A DNA stretch of 64,000 bases. Origin: an uncultured Lachnospiraceae bacterium (GTDB taxonomy: Bacteria > Bacillota > Clostridia > Lachnospirales > Lachnospiraceae). Of this stretch, positions 1-6,943 are shown piece after piece. Where the stretch lies: the NCBI GenBank assembly GCA_910579615.1, contig CAJTUA010000010.1:62001-126000 (forward strand), in the 5' to 3' direction. The notes under the pieces are model-generated. The model made no database searches and was not told the origin of the DNA. It saw only the letters and a program-made list of their open reading frames with translations. Numbering within the stretch: the first letter of the stretch is position 1; each line of letters begins with the position of its first letter. The translations under genes and the position numbers were made by a program.

Positions 1-77
1 TAAAATCACACTGCCGCCACTTTTCGTCCCTGGGATTCCCTCCCCCAAAAAAAAGAGGAAAAGGGTAAAAAAGAGCA

Positions 78-98
78 AACCGCACGCGGTTTTTCTCC
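78..98 (+). terminator. Putative rho-independent terminator
   Basis: A short hairpin (AAACCG, loop CACG, CGGTTT) is followed by a T-rich run on the plus strand. It could end a plus-strand gene lying left of the window. The stem is only six base pairs, so this is tentative. Confidence 0.35.
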
Positions 99-172
99 GT
101 ATCCTATCCTTTCGCATACCATGCCCTCCTACAATTCGTTCCGCTTATGTATCATCCCGCCTGCCATATCCA

Positions 173-224
173 TCCCACAAAAACCCCGCCGGAACCTTCC
201 ACAAAAATTCCAACGGGGTTTTGT
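173..224 (-). terminator. Terminator after the hypothetical gene
   Basis: Reading the minus strand just past the stop codon at 227, an AAAACCCCG arm pairs with CGGGGTTTTT across an AT-rich loop. The T-run follows the second arm, as expected for a factor-independent terminator. Confidence 0.6.
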
Positions 225-226
225 GC

Positions 227-655
227 TCATTCTACAGTCTGGTTGATTTCCTCCGCCGCTTTTTCCGGCGGTACTGTGCCTGCCACATTCTCTTTTTCTG
301 GCGGCACTGCGCCTGCTGCATTCTCTTTTTTCGGCTGTGGGGCATTCTGCTGTGCCTGCTTTTTGAGCGCTGCCCTTTTCTCCTCAAATTTCACTTTGAT
401 TTTGGATGCCATCTCCCGCAGCTCGTCGCCGCTCTTTGTTTTCACAATGTCTTTTACCTTGCCGGCCACGACACCCGCCGCTGCGGCTGTTGCCACAAAA
501 GCAACTCCTTTAAAGACCTTGCCTGCAATCTTCTTTTTCCATGCTTTTTTCATTGCCTTAAATTTTTTATTTACTGCGCGGTCGAATCTTCTTGACTGCT
601 TCTCCTGCGCTTTTAAACGCTGTGCCGCACTCATTGTAAAAATTGACTTTCCCAT
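227..655 (-). CDS. Small basic hypothetical protein with acidic Pro/Ala tail
   Basis: I do not recognise this family. The 142-residue product begins MGKSIFTM; this start is preferred over an upstream in-frame ATG because AAAGGTG sits seven bases before it. Residues 10-40 are very rich in Lys and Arg, residues 45-65 form a short Ala/Val/Gly hydrophobic stretch that could be one membrane segment, and the rest is a charged helix (about 75-105) followed by a low-complexity Pro/Glu/Ala tail with two near-identical PPEKENVAGTV-like repeats. It stands alone, with a terminator behind it and cdd reading in the same direction upstream. Membrane association is an inference from composition only. Confidence 0.6.
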   Translation of the reverse strand: MGKSIFTMSAAQRLKAQEKQSRRFDRAVNKKFKAMKKAWKKKIAGKVFKGVAFVATAAAAGVVAGKVKDIVKTKSGDELREMASKIKVKFEEKRAALKKQAQQNAPQPKKENAAGAVPPEKENVAGTVPPEKAAEEINQTVE

Positions 656-739
656 ATCCGAACACCTTTCTGTTTTCCTCATTTTTACAGCTTCGGGCAT
701 ACCTGCAAGAAGCCGCCCCTCCTGCTGCCCCTTTCACAT

Positions 740-1258
740 TCACGCCAGGTTCTTCGGCGAAAATCCCATCGGGAACAGCTCATCGAGGCGGTAGAGCCAG
801 TAATCCTCCTGCGAGCGCGCCAGGATAATATAGAATTTGCGCGGGTCACAGAATTCTGCCATCACCTGCCGGCACACACCGCACGGCGCAGTATAGTCCA
901 CCGGGATTCCTTTCTTGCCGCCGATAACCGCAATCGCTGTAAATTCGCGCTCCCCCTCGCTGACCGCCTTCGCGAACGCGGTGCGCTCCGCGCAGATACC
1001 CGGTGTAAACGCTGCATTCTCAATATTGCAGCCAGTATATACCTTCTTCCCGGCTCCGGCAGCAAGCAGCGCCGCCCCCACCTGAAAACCAGAATACGGC
1101 GCATATGCGCGTCCCATCATTTTTTCCGCCGCGGCAATCAGCTCCCTGCAAAGCAAATCGCTGATGGTATCCCTCGACGGCGGCAATGCCCCCGCAAACG
1201 GTGCCAGTTCTCCTTTTTTCTGGCATACTGGCATATTTTTTTGTCCGTCATCCGCCAT
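740..1258 (-). CDS. cdd: Cytidine deaminase
   Basis: Deaminates cytidine and deoxycytidine to uridine and deoxyuridine in pyrimidine salvage. The zinc-site motifs of the family are present: CAERTAF (Cys ligand and catalytic Glu) and PCGVCRQ (the two further Cys ligands), together with the substrate motif AYAPYSGFQVGAALL. The protein is 172 residues against about 130 for the usual enzyme; the excess is an N-terminal extension of about 35 residues with no recognisable domain. The start is supported by GGAGG nine bases upstream. It is the last gene of deoD-deoC-cdd, separated from deoC by two copies of the interspersed hairpin element. The co-localisation suggests nucleoside catabolism. Confidence 0.92.
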   Translation of the reverse strand: MADDGQKNMPVCQKKGELAPFAGALPPSRDTISDLLCRELIAAAEKMMGRAYAPYSGFQVGAALLAAGAGKKVYTGCNIENAAFTPGICAERTAFAKAVSEGEREFTAIAVIGGKKGIPVDYTAPCGVCRQVMAEFCDPRKFYIILARSQEDYWLYRLDELFPMGFSPKNLA

Positions 1259-1273
1259 AGGTGTAGACCTCCT

Positions 1274-1387
1274 ATTTTAAGTTCCGCAGAAACCCTTCCG
1301 ATGCCCCTACCACGGAAGTAGTTTCTGTCCACTCCGTTCCCGGAAACTACTTCCGGGCATCGTCCGGTTTTCTGCTGATTTAAGTTC
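1274..1387 (-). repeat. Interspersed hairpin element, arm version B (before cdd)
   Basis: In cdd sense the unit starts with GCGGAACTTAAAT and ends with GCGGAACTTAAAATAGGAGG, so the box is a direct repeat. Between the boxes lie three nested pairings: GCAGAAA with TTTCTGC, CGATGCCC with GGGGCATCG, and a perfect 12-bp inner stem GGAAGTAGTTTC with GAAACTACTTCC. The loop reads CGGGAACGGAGTGGACA. The arm sequences differ from the neighbouring unit while pairing is kept. Confidence 0.85.
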
Positions 1388-1513
1388 CGCATATGCCCTT
1401 CCAGACCCTTTACACAGCAGAAGAATTTCTGTCCGCTCTGCTCCCATAAATTCTTCTGGGGTCTGTACGGGCATATGCTGTTTTTTTCGTTCCGCATATG
1501 CCCTTCCAGACCC
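1378..1513 (-). repeat. Interspersed hairpin element, arm version A, plus truncated copy
   Basis: This unit has the commonest arms: outer GCATATGCCC with GGGCATATGC, middle CAGACCC with GGGTCTG, inner AGAAGAATTT with AAATTCTTCT, loop around GGGAGCAGAGCGGACAG. A second, truncated copy (about 1489-1513) repeats the RBS-proximal end and abuts the deoC 3' end. The region between deoC and cdd is filled by the element pair. Confidence 0.85.
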
Positions 1514-1516
1514 ATG

Positions 1517-2179
1517 CTATCCCTCATTTTTTAACAGTTTTATAATCCGGCTTGTGCCAAGGCGGTCCGCGCCGAGCTCCACAAAGCGCTCTGCGTCCTC
1601 CATGCTTGTGATGCCGCCCGCCGCCTTGATTTTCACGTCTGCGCCCACATGCCTGCGAAAAAGGGCAATATCCTCAAAGGTCGCGCCCGCCGTGCTAAAC
1701 CCGGTCGAGGTTTTGATATAGTCCGCGCCTGCCGCGCCCACAACCTGGCACATCTGGATTTTCTCCTCCTCACTTAACAGGCAGGTCTCAATAATGACCT
1801 TTAAAACCTTATCCCCTGCCGCTTCCTTTAATGCGCGGATTTCCTGTTCCACAAGGTCAAAGCGCCCTTCCTTTACCCAGCCGAGATTGATGACCATGTC
1901 CACCTCGTCCGCGCCGTTTGCAACCGCGTCCTTCGTCTCAAACACCTTTGCCGCCGTCGTATTGTAGCCGTTCGGGAACCCGATGACTGTGCAGACTGCC
2001 ATGCGCTCCCCTACATATTCCTTCGCCCGCTTCACAAACGAGGGCGGGATGCAGACCGATGCCGTGCCGTGTGCCACCGCATCATCACATAGTGCCCGGA
2101 TTTCCTCCCAGGTTGCCGTCTGCGCAAGCAGTGTGTGGTCCACCCGCGATACAATATTCTTTTTTTCCTGCGTCATCAT
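1517..2179 (-). CDS. deoC: Deoxyribose-phosphate aldolase
   Basis: Cleaves 2-deoxyribose 5-phosphate to glyceraldehyde 3-phosphate and acetaldehyde. The 220-residue length is normal for bacterial DeoC. The Schiff-base lysine lies in YIKTSTGFSTAGAT, the second essential lysine in VKIKAAGGI, and the N-terminal DHTLL motif is present. Two adjacent ATG codons open the frame; the second (2176) has the better distance from GGGG and may be the true start. It lies between deoD and cdd on the same strand and links nucleoside phosphorolysis to central metabolism. Confidence 0.95.
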   Translation of the reverse strand: MMTQEKKNIVSRVDHTLLAQTATWEEIRALCDDAVAHGTASVCIPPSFVKRAKEYVGERMAVCTVIGFPNGYNTTAAKVFETKDAVANGADEVDMVINLGWVKEGRFDLVEQEIRALKEAAGDKVLKVIIETCLLSEEEKIQMCQVVGAAGADYIKTSTGFSTAGATFEDIALFRRHVGADVKIKAAGGITSMEDAERFVELGADRLGTSRIIKLLKNEG

Positions 2180-2268
2180 CCTTCCCCTTTCCGCATATCA
2201 CACATATCCACATCAATTCACTCTTCCGATGCGCCCGAAAACCCGTTTTGTTTCAATCCATTTTGTTT

Positions 2269-2991
2269 TCATGCAATATCCAGCGCAATCTCCATCATCT
2301 CATGGAACGAATCCTGGCGCTCCTGCGCCGAGAGCGCCTCCCCGGTATAGAGATGGTCTGAGATTGTGAGCAGGCAGAGTGCCTTCTTTCCGGCATACGC
2401 CGCGTTTAAGTACAGGGCGGCAGCTTCCATTTCCACGCAGAGCACGCCCATCGCCTTCCACGCGTCGTTCGCCGTGGCATCTGCCGAATAAAAAGTGTCC
2501 GAGGAAAGGATATTGCCGACCTTTACCGGGATGTTTTTCTCCCTTGCCGCCGCCACGGCGCGCTCCACCAGGGAAAAATCCGCAGTCGGCGCGATGGTTC
2601 CAGGCAGCTTATACTGCGCGGCATAATTGGAATTTGTCGAGGCGGACATGCCGACCACAACATCCCGCACCTTCACGGCATCCGAAAATCCTCCCGCCGA
2701 GCCAATGCGGATAATATTGTCCACGCCGTAAAAATGGTACAGTTCATAGCTGTAAATCCCAATGGACGGCATACCCATGCCACCCCCCATAACCGAAATC
2801 CGCTTTCCGTTATATGTCCCGGTAAAGCCAAGCATATTGCGCACCTGATTAAAGCAGGTAACATCCGACAGATAATGCTCGGCAATGTATTTCGCGCGCA
2901 GCGGGTCGCCCGGCATCAGCACGGTTTTTGCAATCTCGCCCTCCTTTGCTGCATTGTGCGGCGTTGGCGTAAAAACGGATGTATCCGACAT
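2269..2991 (-). CDS. deoD: Purine nucleoside phosphorylase, DeoD type
   Basis: Phosphorolyses purine (deoxy)ribonucleosides to base and (deoxy)ribose 1-phosphate. The 240-residue product has the family landmarks MPGDPLRAKYIAEHYL near the N-terminus, GGGMGMPSIGIYSYEL, IRIGSAGG, VEMEAAALY and TISDH. The chosen start (MSDTSV) has AAGGGGG just upstream; the longer open frame of 267 codons adds an unrelated leader. It is the first gene of deoD-deoC-cdd, and a good vegetative promoter lies about 130 bp upstream. Confidence 0.95.
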   Translation of the reverse strand: MSDTSVFTPTPHNAAKEGEIAKTVLMPGDPLRAKYIAEHYLSDVTCFNQVRNMLGFTGTYNGKRISVMGGGMGMPSIGIYSYELYHFYGVDNIIRIGSAGGFSDAVKVRDVVVGMSASTNSNYAAQYKLPGTIAPTADFSLVERAVAAAREKNIPVKVGNILSSDTFYSADATANDAWKAMGVLCVEMEAAALYLNAAYAGKKALCLLTISDHLYTGEALSAQERQDSFHEMMEIALDIA

Positions 2992-3116
2992 AAAATCCCC
3001 CTTTCGTGGTATGTGCGGCAGCGCGTTTTTGAGAAAAGGCGCTGCCACCATAACGGTTGTATGGCAATTCATTCCGCATCAAAAGAAAATGGAAATCCCT
3101 GCATTCTATTATGAAA

Positions 3117-3145
3117 AGTATACCACGTTTTCCCAAAAAGGTAAA
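3117..3145 (-). promoter_or_regulatory. Vegetative promoter for deoD-deoC-cdd
   Basis: On the minus strand TTTACC (3145-3140) and TATACT (3122-3117) are separated by exactly 17 bases, matching a sigma-A type promoter. No operator is evident nearby. Confidence 0.55.
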
Positions 3146-3248
3146 GGATACAGATGCCCATTCATGGATTTTTTATTCTTTTTCCATCTGGCGGTTTGTG
3201 CGGCAATCTCCTGCCAACGCCAATTCCCCCTAAAATTCCCCCGGAATC

Positions 3249-4757
3249 TCAGCTGCGGTTTTTGCGCTTCTCGCTTGCCGGAAGCGAAACGCGCAGCACA
3301 CGGCGCATAAGCTCGCGGAAGCTGAACGGAATCAGTGGATAAATATAGCTCTTCCCGGCAATCGTCTTGTTAAAGCAGATGCAAAGCAGCGCGAAAATCA
3401 ACCCCGCCGCAAACCCCCAGATGCCAAGCCATGCCGTCAGAAGCAGCGTGATTATGCGCATAAATTTCAGCGCATATCCTAACTCAAAATTGACCTGTGT
3501 ATAATTTGCTATCGCCACGAACGCCATATACATCATCGCCTCCGCGTTGAACCAGCCAGAGCTTACCGTAAATTCCCCAATCACAAGGCCGGAGACAACA
3601 CTTAACGGCGTGCTCAGCATGTTCGGCGTGTTAATCGAAGCAAGCCGCAGCCCGTCAATTGTAAACTCCAGAATCAAAAACTGCCAGATTAGCGGAATAT
3701 TCATTGTTTCCTTGATTGCAATAAATTCAAATCCCTTCGGCATATATTGCGGATACTCCGTCAGGAGCAAGAACAAAGGTGTCAGGATAATTGCCAGAAA
3801 GTCAATGATAATGCGGGATAGGCGCAGGTACGTTCCCGTGACTGGCGGGAAGTAGTAATCGTCCGCCTCCTCGACAATATCAAAAATACTTGCCGGAAGT
3901 ATCATTGCCGACGGCGAATTGTCCACCAAAAGCACAATGCTTCCCTCCAAAATGCACGCTGCCGCGCTGTCCGGGCGCTCTGTGTACTTAAATTTCGGGA
4001 ACGGGTCGAACCATTTCGTGTGGAACATACTCTCCGCAAGGCTTTGCTGGTTCATCGTGAGCGCGTCCACGGTAATGCTGTGAATGCGGTCGGTCACTTT
4101 CTTTAAAAATTCTTTGTCCACGCGGTCTTCCATGTAGCAGACTGCGATATCCGTGCGTGAGCTTTTCCCCGCCGACATCATTTCAATGGTAAACTGCGGC
4201 GTGCGGATGCGGCGGCGGATTAAGGCGGTATTGAAGGCAAGCGTTTCGACAAATCCGTCCTTGGAGCCACGCATTGCTTTGTCCTTGTCCGGCTCCGTTA
4301 CCCCTCTTGCCGGATAATCGCGGAAATCAATGGTCAGCGCCTCCGAAAAACCGTCGATGAACAGGGCGGGCTTCCCGGAAAGAATGGCGCCAAGCAGCGT
4401 ATCCACATCCTTTACCTTCTCAAGCTCCCCGTAAGGCATGTATTTTTGCAGCAGTTCCTCCATCGTCTGCGGCGTGTCCTGCTCCGTGATACTGCCGAAA
4501 TACTGCAAAAGCTTCTGCATTGTCCCATCCTTATGGAAACCGTCAATAAAATAAAAGCAGGCTTCTTTTTTTCCTATCAAAAATATGCGCTTTAAAATAT
4601 CGAAATTTTTTTTCACCTGCAAAATTTCGTCAAAGCGGTTCATATTTTCTGTCAGTGCAGCCTCAAGCGGCACACCCTGCCACTGCTGTACGTTTTTATT
4701 CGGGTCTTTTGTAGCGGCATTTTTCTGCCTGGTACCCTGTTTTTCTTTTTCACTCAT
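3249..4757 (-). CDS. spoVAF: GerA-family spore protein, SpoVAF type
   Basis: A 502-residue member of the GerA (germinant receptor A-subunit) family. The stretch DFRDYPARGVTEPDKDKAMR followed by GSKDGFVETLAFNTALIRRR is typical. The soluble N-terminal half (to about 300) precedes a membrane half with about five hydrophobic segments starting at IIIDFLAIILTPLFLLLTEY. The start MSEKEK is preferred because AAGGAGAG lies ten bases upstream. It follows spoVAC directly, the position of spoVAF at the end of the Bacillus spoVA operon, and no GerB/GerC partners are nearby. SpoVAF is known to act in the spore inner membrane in germination. A stand-alone GerAA protein is the alternative. Confidence 0.85.
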   Translation of the reverse strand: MSEKEKQGTRQKNAATKDPNKNVQQWQGVPLEAALTENMNRFDEILQVKKNFDILKRIFLIGKKEACFYFIDGFHKDGTMQKLLQYFGSITEQDTPQTMEELLQKYMPYGELEKVKDVDTLLGAILSGKPALFIDGFSEALTIDFRDYPARGVTEPDKDKAMRGSKDGFVETLAFNTALIRRRIRTPQFTIEMMSAGKSSRTDIAVCYMEDRVDKEFLKKVTDRIHSITVDALTMNQQSLAESMFHTKWFDPFPKFKYTERPDSAAACILEGSIVLLVDNSPSAMILPASIFDIVEEADDYYFPPVTGTYLRLSRIIIDFLAIILTPLFLLLTEYPQYMPKGFEFIAIKETMNIPLIWQFLILEFTIDGLRLASINTPNMLSTPLSVVSGLVIGEFTVSSGWFNAEAMMYMAFVAIANYTQVNFELGYALKFMRIITLLLTAWLGIWGFAAGLIFALLCICFNKTIAGKSYIYPLIPFSFRELMRRVLRVSLPASEKRKNRS

Positions 4758-4893
4758 TGTCCCGTCTCTCCTTCCTTTTTCGTTTTTTCCCGTTTTCTTC
4801 CCACACATTCACAGAATATCTTTTTCCTTTTACGAATGCGCATTTTCCTGATTTTTACCGAGGAAGATAAGAAAGAACATTTTTCACAGCTTC

Positions 4894-5439
4894 TTACCAT
4901 GCCCCGAAGCATTTCCCAATCCAGTACACAAACCCAAAAACCCAGCTTGATATAATCCCGTAAAGAATGACCGGTCCCGCAATCGTAAAAATCTTACATC
5001 CGACACCGAACACCCATCCCTCCTGCTTAAATTCAATCGCGGGCGCTGCTACGGAATTCGCAAAGCCGGTGATTGGCACGACTGTCCCTGCCCCCGCAAA
5101 GCAGGCAAGCTTCTGGTACCAGTTCAGCCCCGTGGTCAGGACAGAAAGGAAAATCAGGGAGAGTGTTGTGTAGGATGCCGCGACTTCTTTCTCTATGCCG
5201 AACGACTGGTACATATTATTTAGCCCCTGTCCGAGCACGCAGATAAGCCCCCCAATCAGGTATGCTTTGCATATATTGCCGAACATGCTGCGCTTTGGCG
5301 TAACCTTTGCCACATATTTATTGTAGAGCTTTTCCCGCTCCTTCGGGTCTTTTTCCTGCATGGTTTCCTTCGCGAGCGCTTTGTCTTCCGGTTTCATGTT
5401 TTGCTGGATATCTTTTATTTTTTGTTGTGGGTCTTCCAT
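4894..5439 (-). CDS. spoVAC: Stage V sporulation protein AC
   Basis: Inner-membrane component of the spore dipicolinic-acid channel. The 181-residue product has a charged N-terminal 50 residues and then hydrophobic segments; the diagnostic core is AGAGTVVPITGFANSVAAPA followed by EFKQEGWVFGVG. GGAGG precedes the start. It lies between spoVAB and spoVAF. The usual next genes, spoVAD and spoVAE, are absent from the 136 bp before spoVAF. Confidence 0.93.
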   Translation of the reverse strand: MEDPQQKIKDIQQNMKPEDKALAKETMQEKDPKEREKLYNKYVAKVTPKRSMFGNICKAYLIGGLICVLGQGLNNMYQSFGIEKEVAASYTTLSLIFLSVLTTGLNWYQKLACFAGAGTVVPITGFANSVAAPAIEFKQEGWVFGVGCKIFTIAGPVILYGIISSWVFGFVYWIGKCFGAW

Positions 5440-5472
5440 AATGATTCCTCCTCAATTTTTCGTATGCGGTTT

Positions 5473-5904
5473 TTATTTCAGAAATAAATCAACCACCGCC
5501 CCGATGAGCTTACCAAACGCAAAGGTCAGCACGAACGCTGTCAGCCCGCGGTTCAGTTTGATGCGCCTTGAAAAAATCGGCACGACATTCAGCAATTCCG
5601 CGAGTGCAATCGAGAGGCACCCGACGTACACCCCGGCAAAAAAACCAAACACAATCCTCCAGAGCGCGCCCATCGCCGGCATCGTAAGGTTCGGCTCATA
5701 CAAAAACAATATATTGCCAACCGCCGCCCCAAGAACAACCAAATCCTCATACAGCAATATCTTGCCAAAGCTTTTTGTGCGGGCTGCCATGCGGCTGACA
5801 ACACCAATCATTGTAACAAATGCGAACATCCCCGCCGCCACTAACGCGCCGCTGCACACCCCGATGATAAGCAGCGATGCCTGTATGCACCATTCCTTAA
5901 ACAT
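5473..5904 (-). CDS. spoVAB: Stage V sporulation protein AB
   Basis: A 143-residue integral membrane protein with about four hydrophobic segments, similar in length and position to Bacillus SpoVAB. The start MFKEWC is chosen because GGAGGAG lies about nine bases upstream and the gene then overlaps the spoVAA stop by eight bases, giving translational coupling. The longer frame starting at 5964 would overlap spoVAA by about 70 bases. The molecular role of SpoVAB is poorly known; it belongs to the spoVA locus needed for dipicolinate uptake. Confidence 0.85.
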   Translation of the reverse strand: MFKEWCIQASLLIIGVCSGALVAAGMFAFVTMIGVVSRMAARTKSFGKILLYEDLVVLGAAVGNILFLYEPNLTMPAMGALWRIVFGFFAGVYVGCLSIALAELLNVVPIFSRRIKLNRGLTAFVLTFAFGKLIGAVVDLFLK

Positions 5905-6529
5905 CGATTGTCTTCTCCTCCCTCGATGCCGTCTTGATGATTGCATCATTGACATCTCTTTCATAAATGCGCAGCTGCACCTGGAGCGGCGTTGGGTCCG
6001 AGCCCATTTTCAAATGGGAAAAATGGTTAAAAAAGATAATGATGCCGTTTGGCAGGCCGATGCAGTACCCAAGCTCCAACAGTCCCGGTCCATCCGCCTC
6101 CTGCCCTGCCACAATGCGGTAAAGTTTCGCAAAAATATCACTCACGCTGGCATCCTGATTGAACGTCATGATTGTGAAGGCGGACCCGATTGCCACCGCA
6201 AAACATACAAATACAATTTTCACATATCCAAGCCATTTTTGCTTTTTGCCGGGCGGCTGGTATTCCACGATAAATTCCGTTTCACCCGCATTGAGAACAA
6301 GCGCTTCCGGATGCCGTTTCTGAATCAGCTCAATGACTTTCAGGACGGAAAAAATATATTTCTGCGGCGTCTGCTTGTCCGGCACGACAAAGAGTACCTC
6401 GCGCCCAAGCTCCCCAATCCGTTTTTTATCCGGTCCTGTCATAGTAACCACGTCCTCAAGATAAACCTTTGGATTTGCCACAATGCTCGCCTGCTCCGCT
6501 TTGATGTAGATTACGCGCTCCTCTGCCAT
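5897..6529 (-). CDS. spoVAA: Stage V sporulation protein AA
   Basis: A 210-residue protein with an N-terminal soluble domain (about 1-100) containing VYLEDVVTMTGPDKKR and two C-terminal membrane segments (WLGYVKIVFVCFAVAIGSAF, and LLELGYCIGLPNGIIIFF). This layout and its place before spoVAB fit SpoVAA. The start MAEERVIY is preferred, with GGAAGGGA about eleven bases upstream; the frame continues upstream but would overlap the preceding small gene more deeply. Confidence 0.82.
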   Translation of the reverse strand: MAEERVIYIKAEQASIVANPKVYLEDVVTMTGPDKKRIGELGREVLFVVPDKQTPQKYIFSVLKVIELIQKRHPEALVLNAGETEFIVEYQPPGKKQKWLGYVKIVFVCFAVAIGSAFTIMTFNQDASVSDIFAKLYRIVAGQEADGPGLLELGYCIGLPNGIIIFFNHFSHLKMGSDPTPLQVQLRIYERDVNDAIIKTASREEKTIDV

Positions 6530-6726
6530 ACATCCCACATCCCTTCCGCCCCCACACAGCGAGTCCCCCCGCAGGGTTCTGTACATACCTTTACAGGCAT
6601 CTGCCCTCTCACAAAGGTTCCTTCTGGCATTTTACTGCTCTTTTCGCGGAAAAAAAGCAAATAACAGCCGATAATTATCATAAACGCAAGGATAAAAATC
6701 CCGGTAAACCAGATTGCTTTCTTCAT
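6511..6726 (-). CDS. Small membrane protein heading the spoVA operon
   Basis: A 71-residue frame with GAGAGGAG upstream. Residues 4-27 (KAIWFTGIFILAFMIIIGCY) form one membrane segment and the remainder is short, with three cysteines. Its 3' end overlaps the spoVAA start by about 19 bases, suggesting coupled translation. I do not recognise it as any named sporulation protein. The good RBS and the position between promoter and spoVAA argue that it is real. Confidence 0.5.
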   Translation of the reverse strand: MKKAIWFTGIFILAFMIIIGCYLLFFREKSSKMPEGTFVRGQMPVKVCTEPCGGTRCVGAEGMWDVWQRSA

Positions 6727-6805
6727 TGTTTTTCGCTCCTCTCTTTTATGTTGTAAGGGTAAATGTTTGTGATGGTGTGAATTTTGCTGATTTCTAATCT
6801 ATGCT

Positions 6806-6834
6806 TAGTTTTTCGGAAATGTAAAAAAATATGC
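6806..6834 (-). promoter_or_regulatory. Possible forespore sigma-F/G promoter for the spoVA operon
   Basis: On the minus strand GCATA (6834-6830) is followed after 14 bases by CGAAAAACTA (6815-6806), which partly matches the -35/-10 pattern recognised by forespore sigma factors. Family knowledge places spoVA under sigma-G. The match is imperfect and the spacing one base short. Confidence 0.35.
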
Positions 6835-6865
6835 ATTCAAAAGAAACCCATCCCGCATAAAAAAA

Positions 6866-6935
6866 TGAAAGCCTTTGGCCGATTCCGGAAACTTCCATTC
6901 CGGAAGTTTCCGTCTTCCTGCCAAAGGCTTTTATT
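6866..6935 (-). terminator. Long-stem terminator after the flagellar-operon secreted protein
   Basis: Nested palindrome: GCCTTTGGC (6871-6879) pairs with GCCAAAGGC (6920-6928), and inside it GGAAACTTCC pairs with GGAAGTTTCC. On the minus strand the stem is followed by TTTCATTTTTTT, so it closes the late flagellar operon. Confidence 0.75.
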
Positions 6936-6943
6936 CTGGAGCT

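Noticed and set aside
147..794. 215-codon plus-strand frame at the left end
   Set aside because: Antisense to the small hypothetical gene and cdd; Phe/Ala/Ser-rich mirror composition.
1138..1527. 129-codon minus-strand frame between deoC and cdd
   Set aside because: It reads through the two hairpin elements and part of cdd in another frame, without its own RBS.
5360..6664. 434-codon plus-strand open frame opposite the spoVA genes
   Set aside because: It is antisense to spoVAA, spoVAB and spoVAC, has no good RBS and shows no family motif; the minus-strand genes explain the region.
6667..6674. GCCGATAA on the plus strand as a sigma-28 promoter
   Set aside because: It lies inside the small membrane gene, points away from it, and has no TAAA at the correct spacing.
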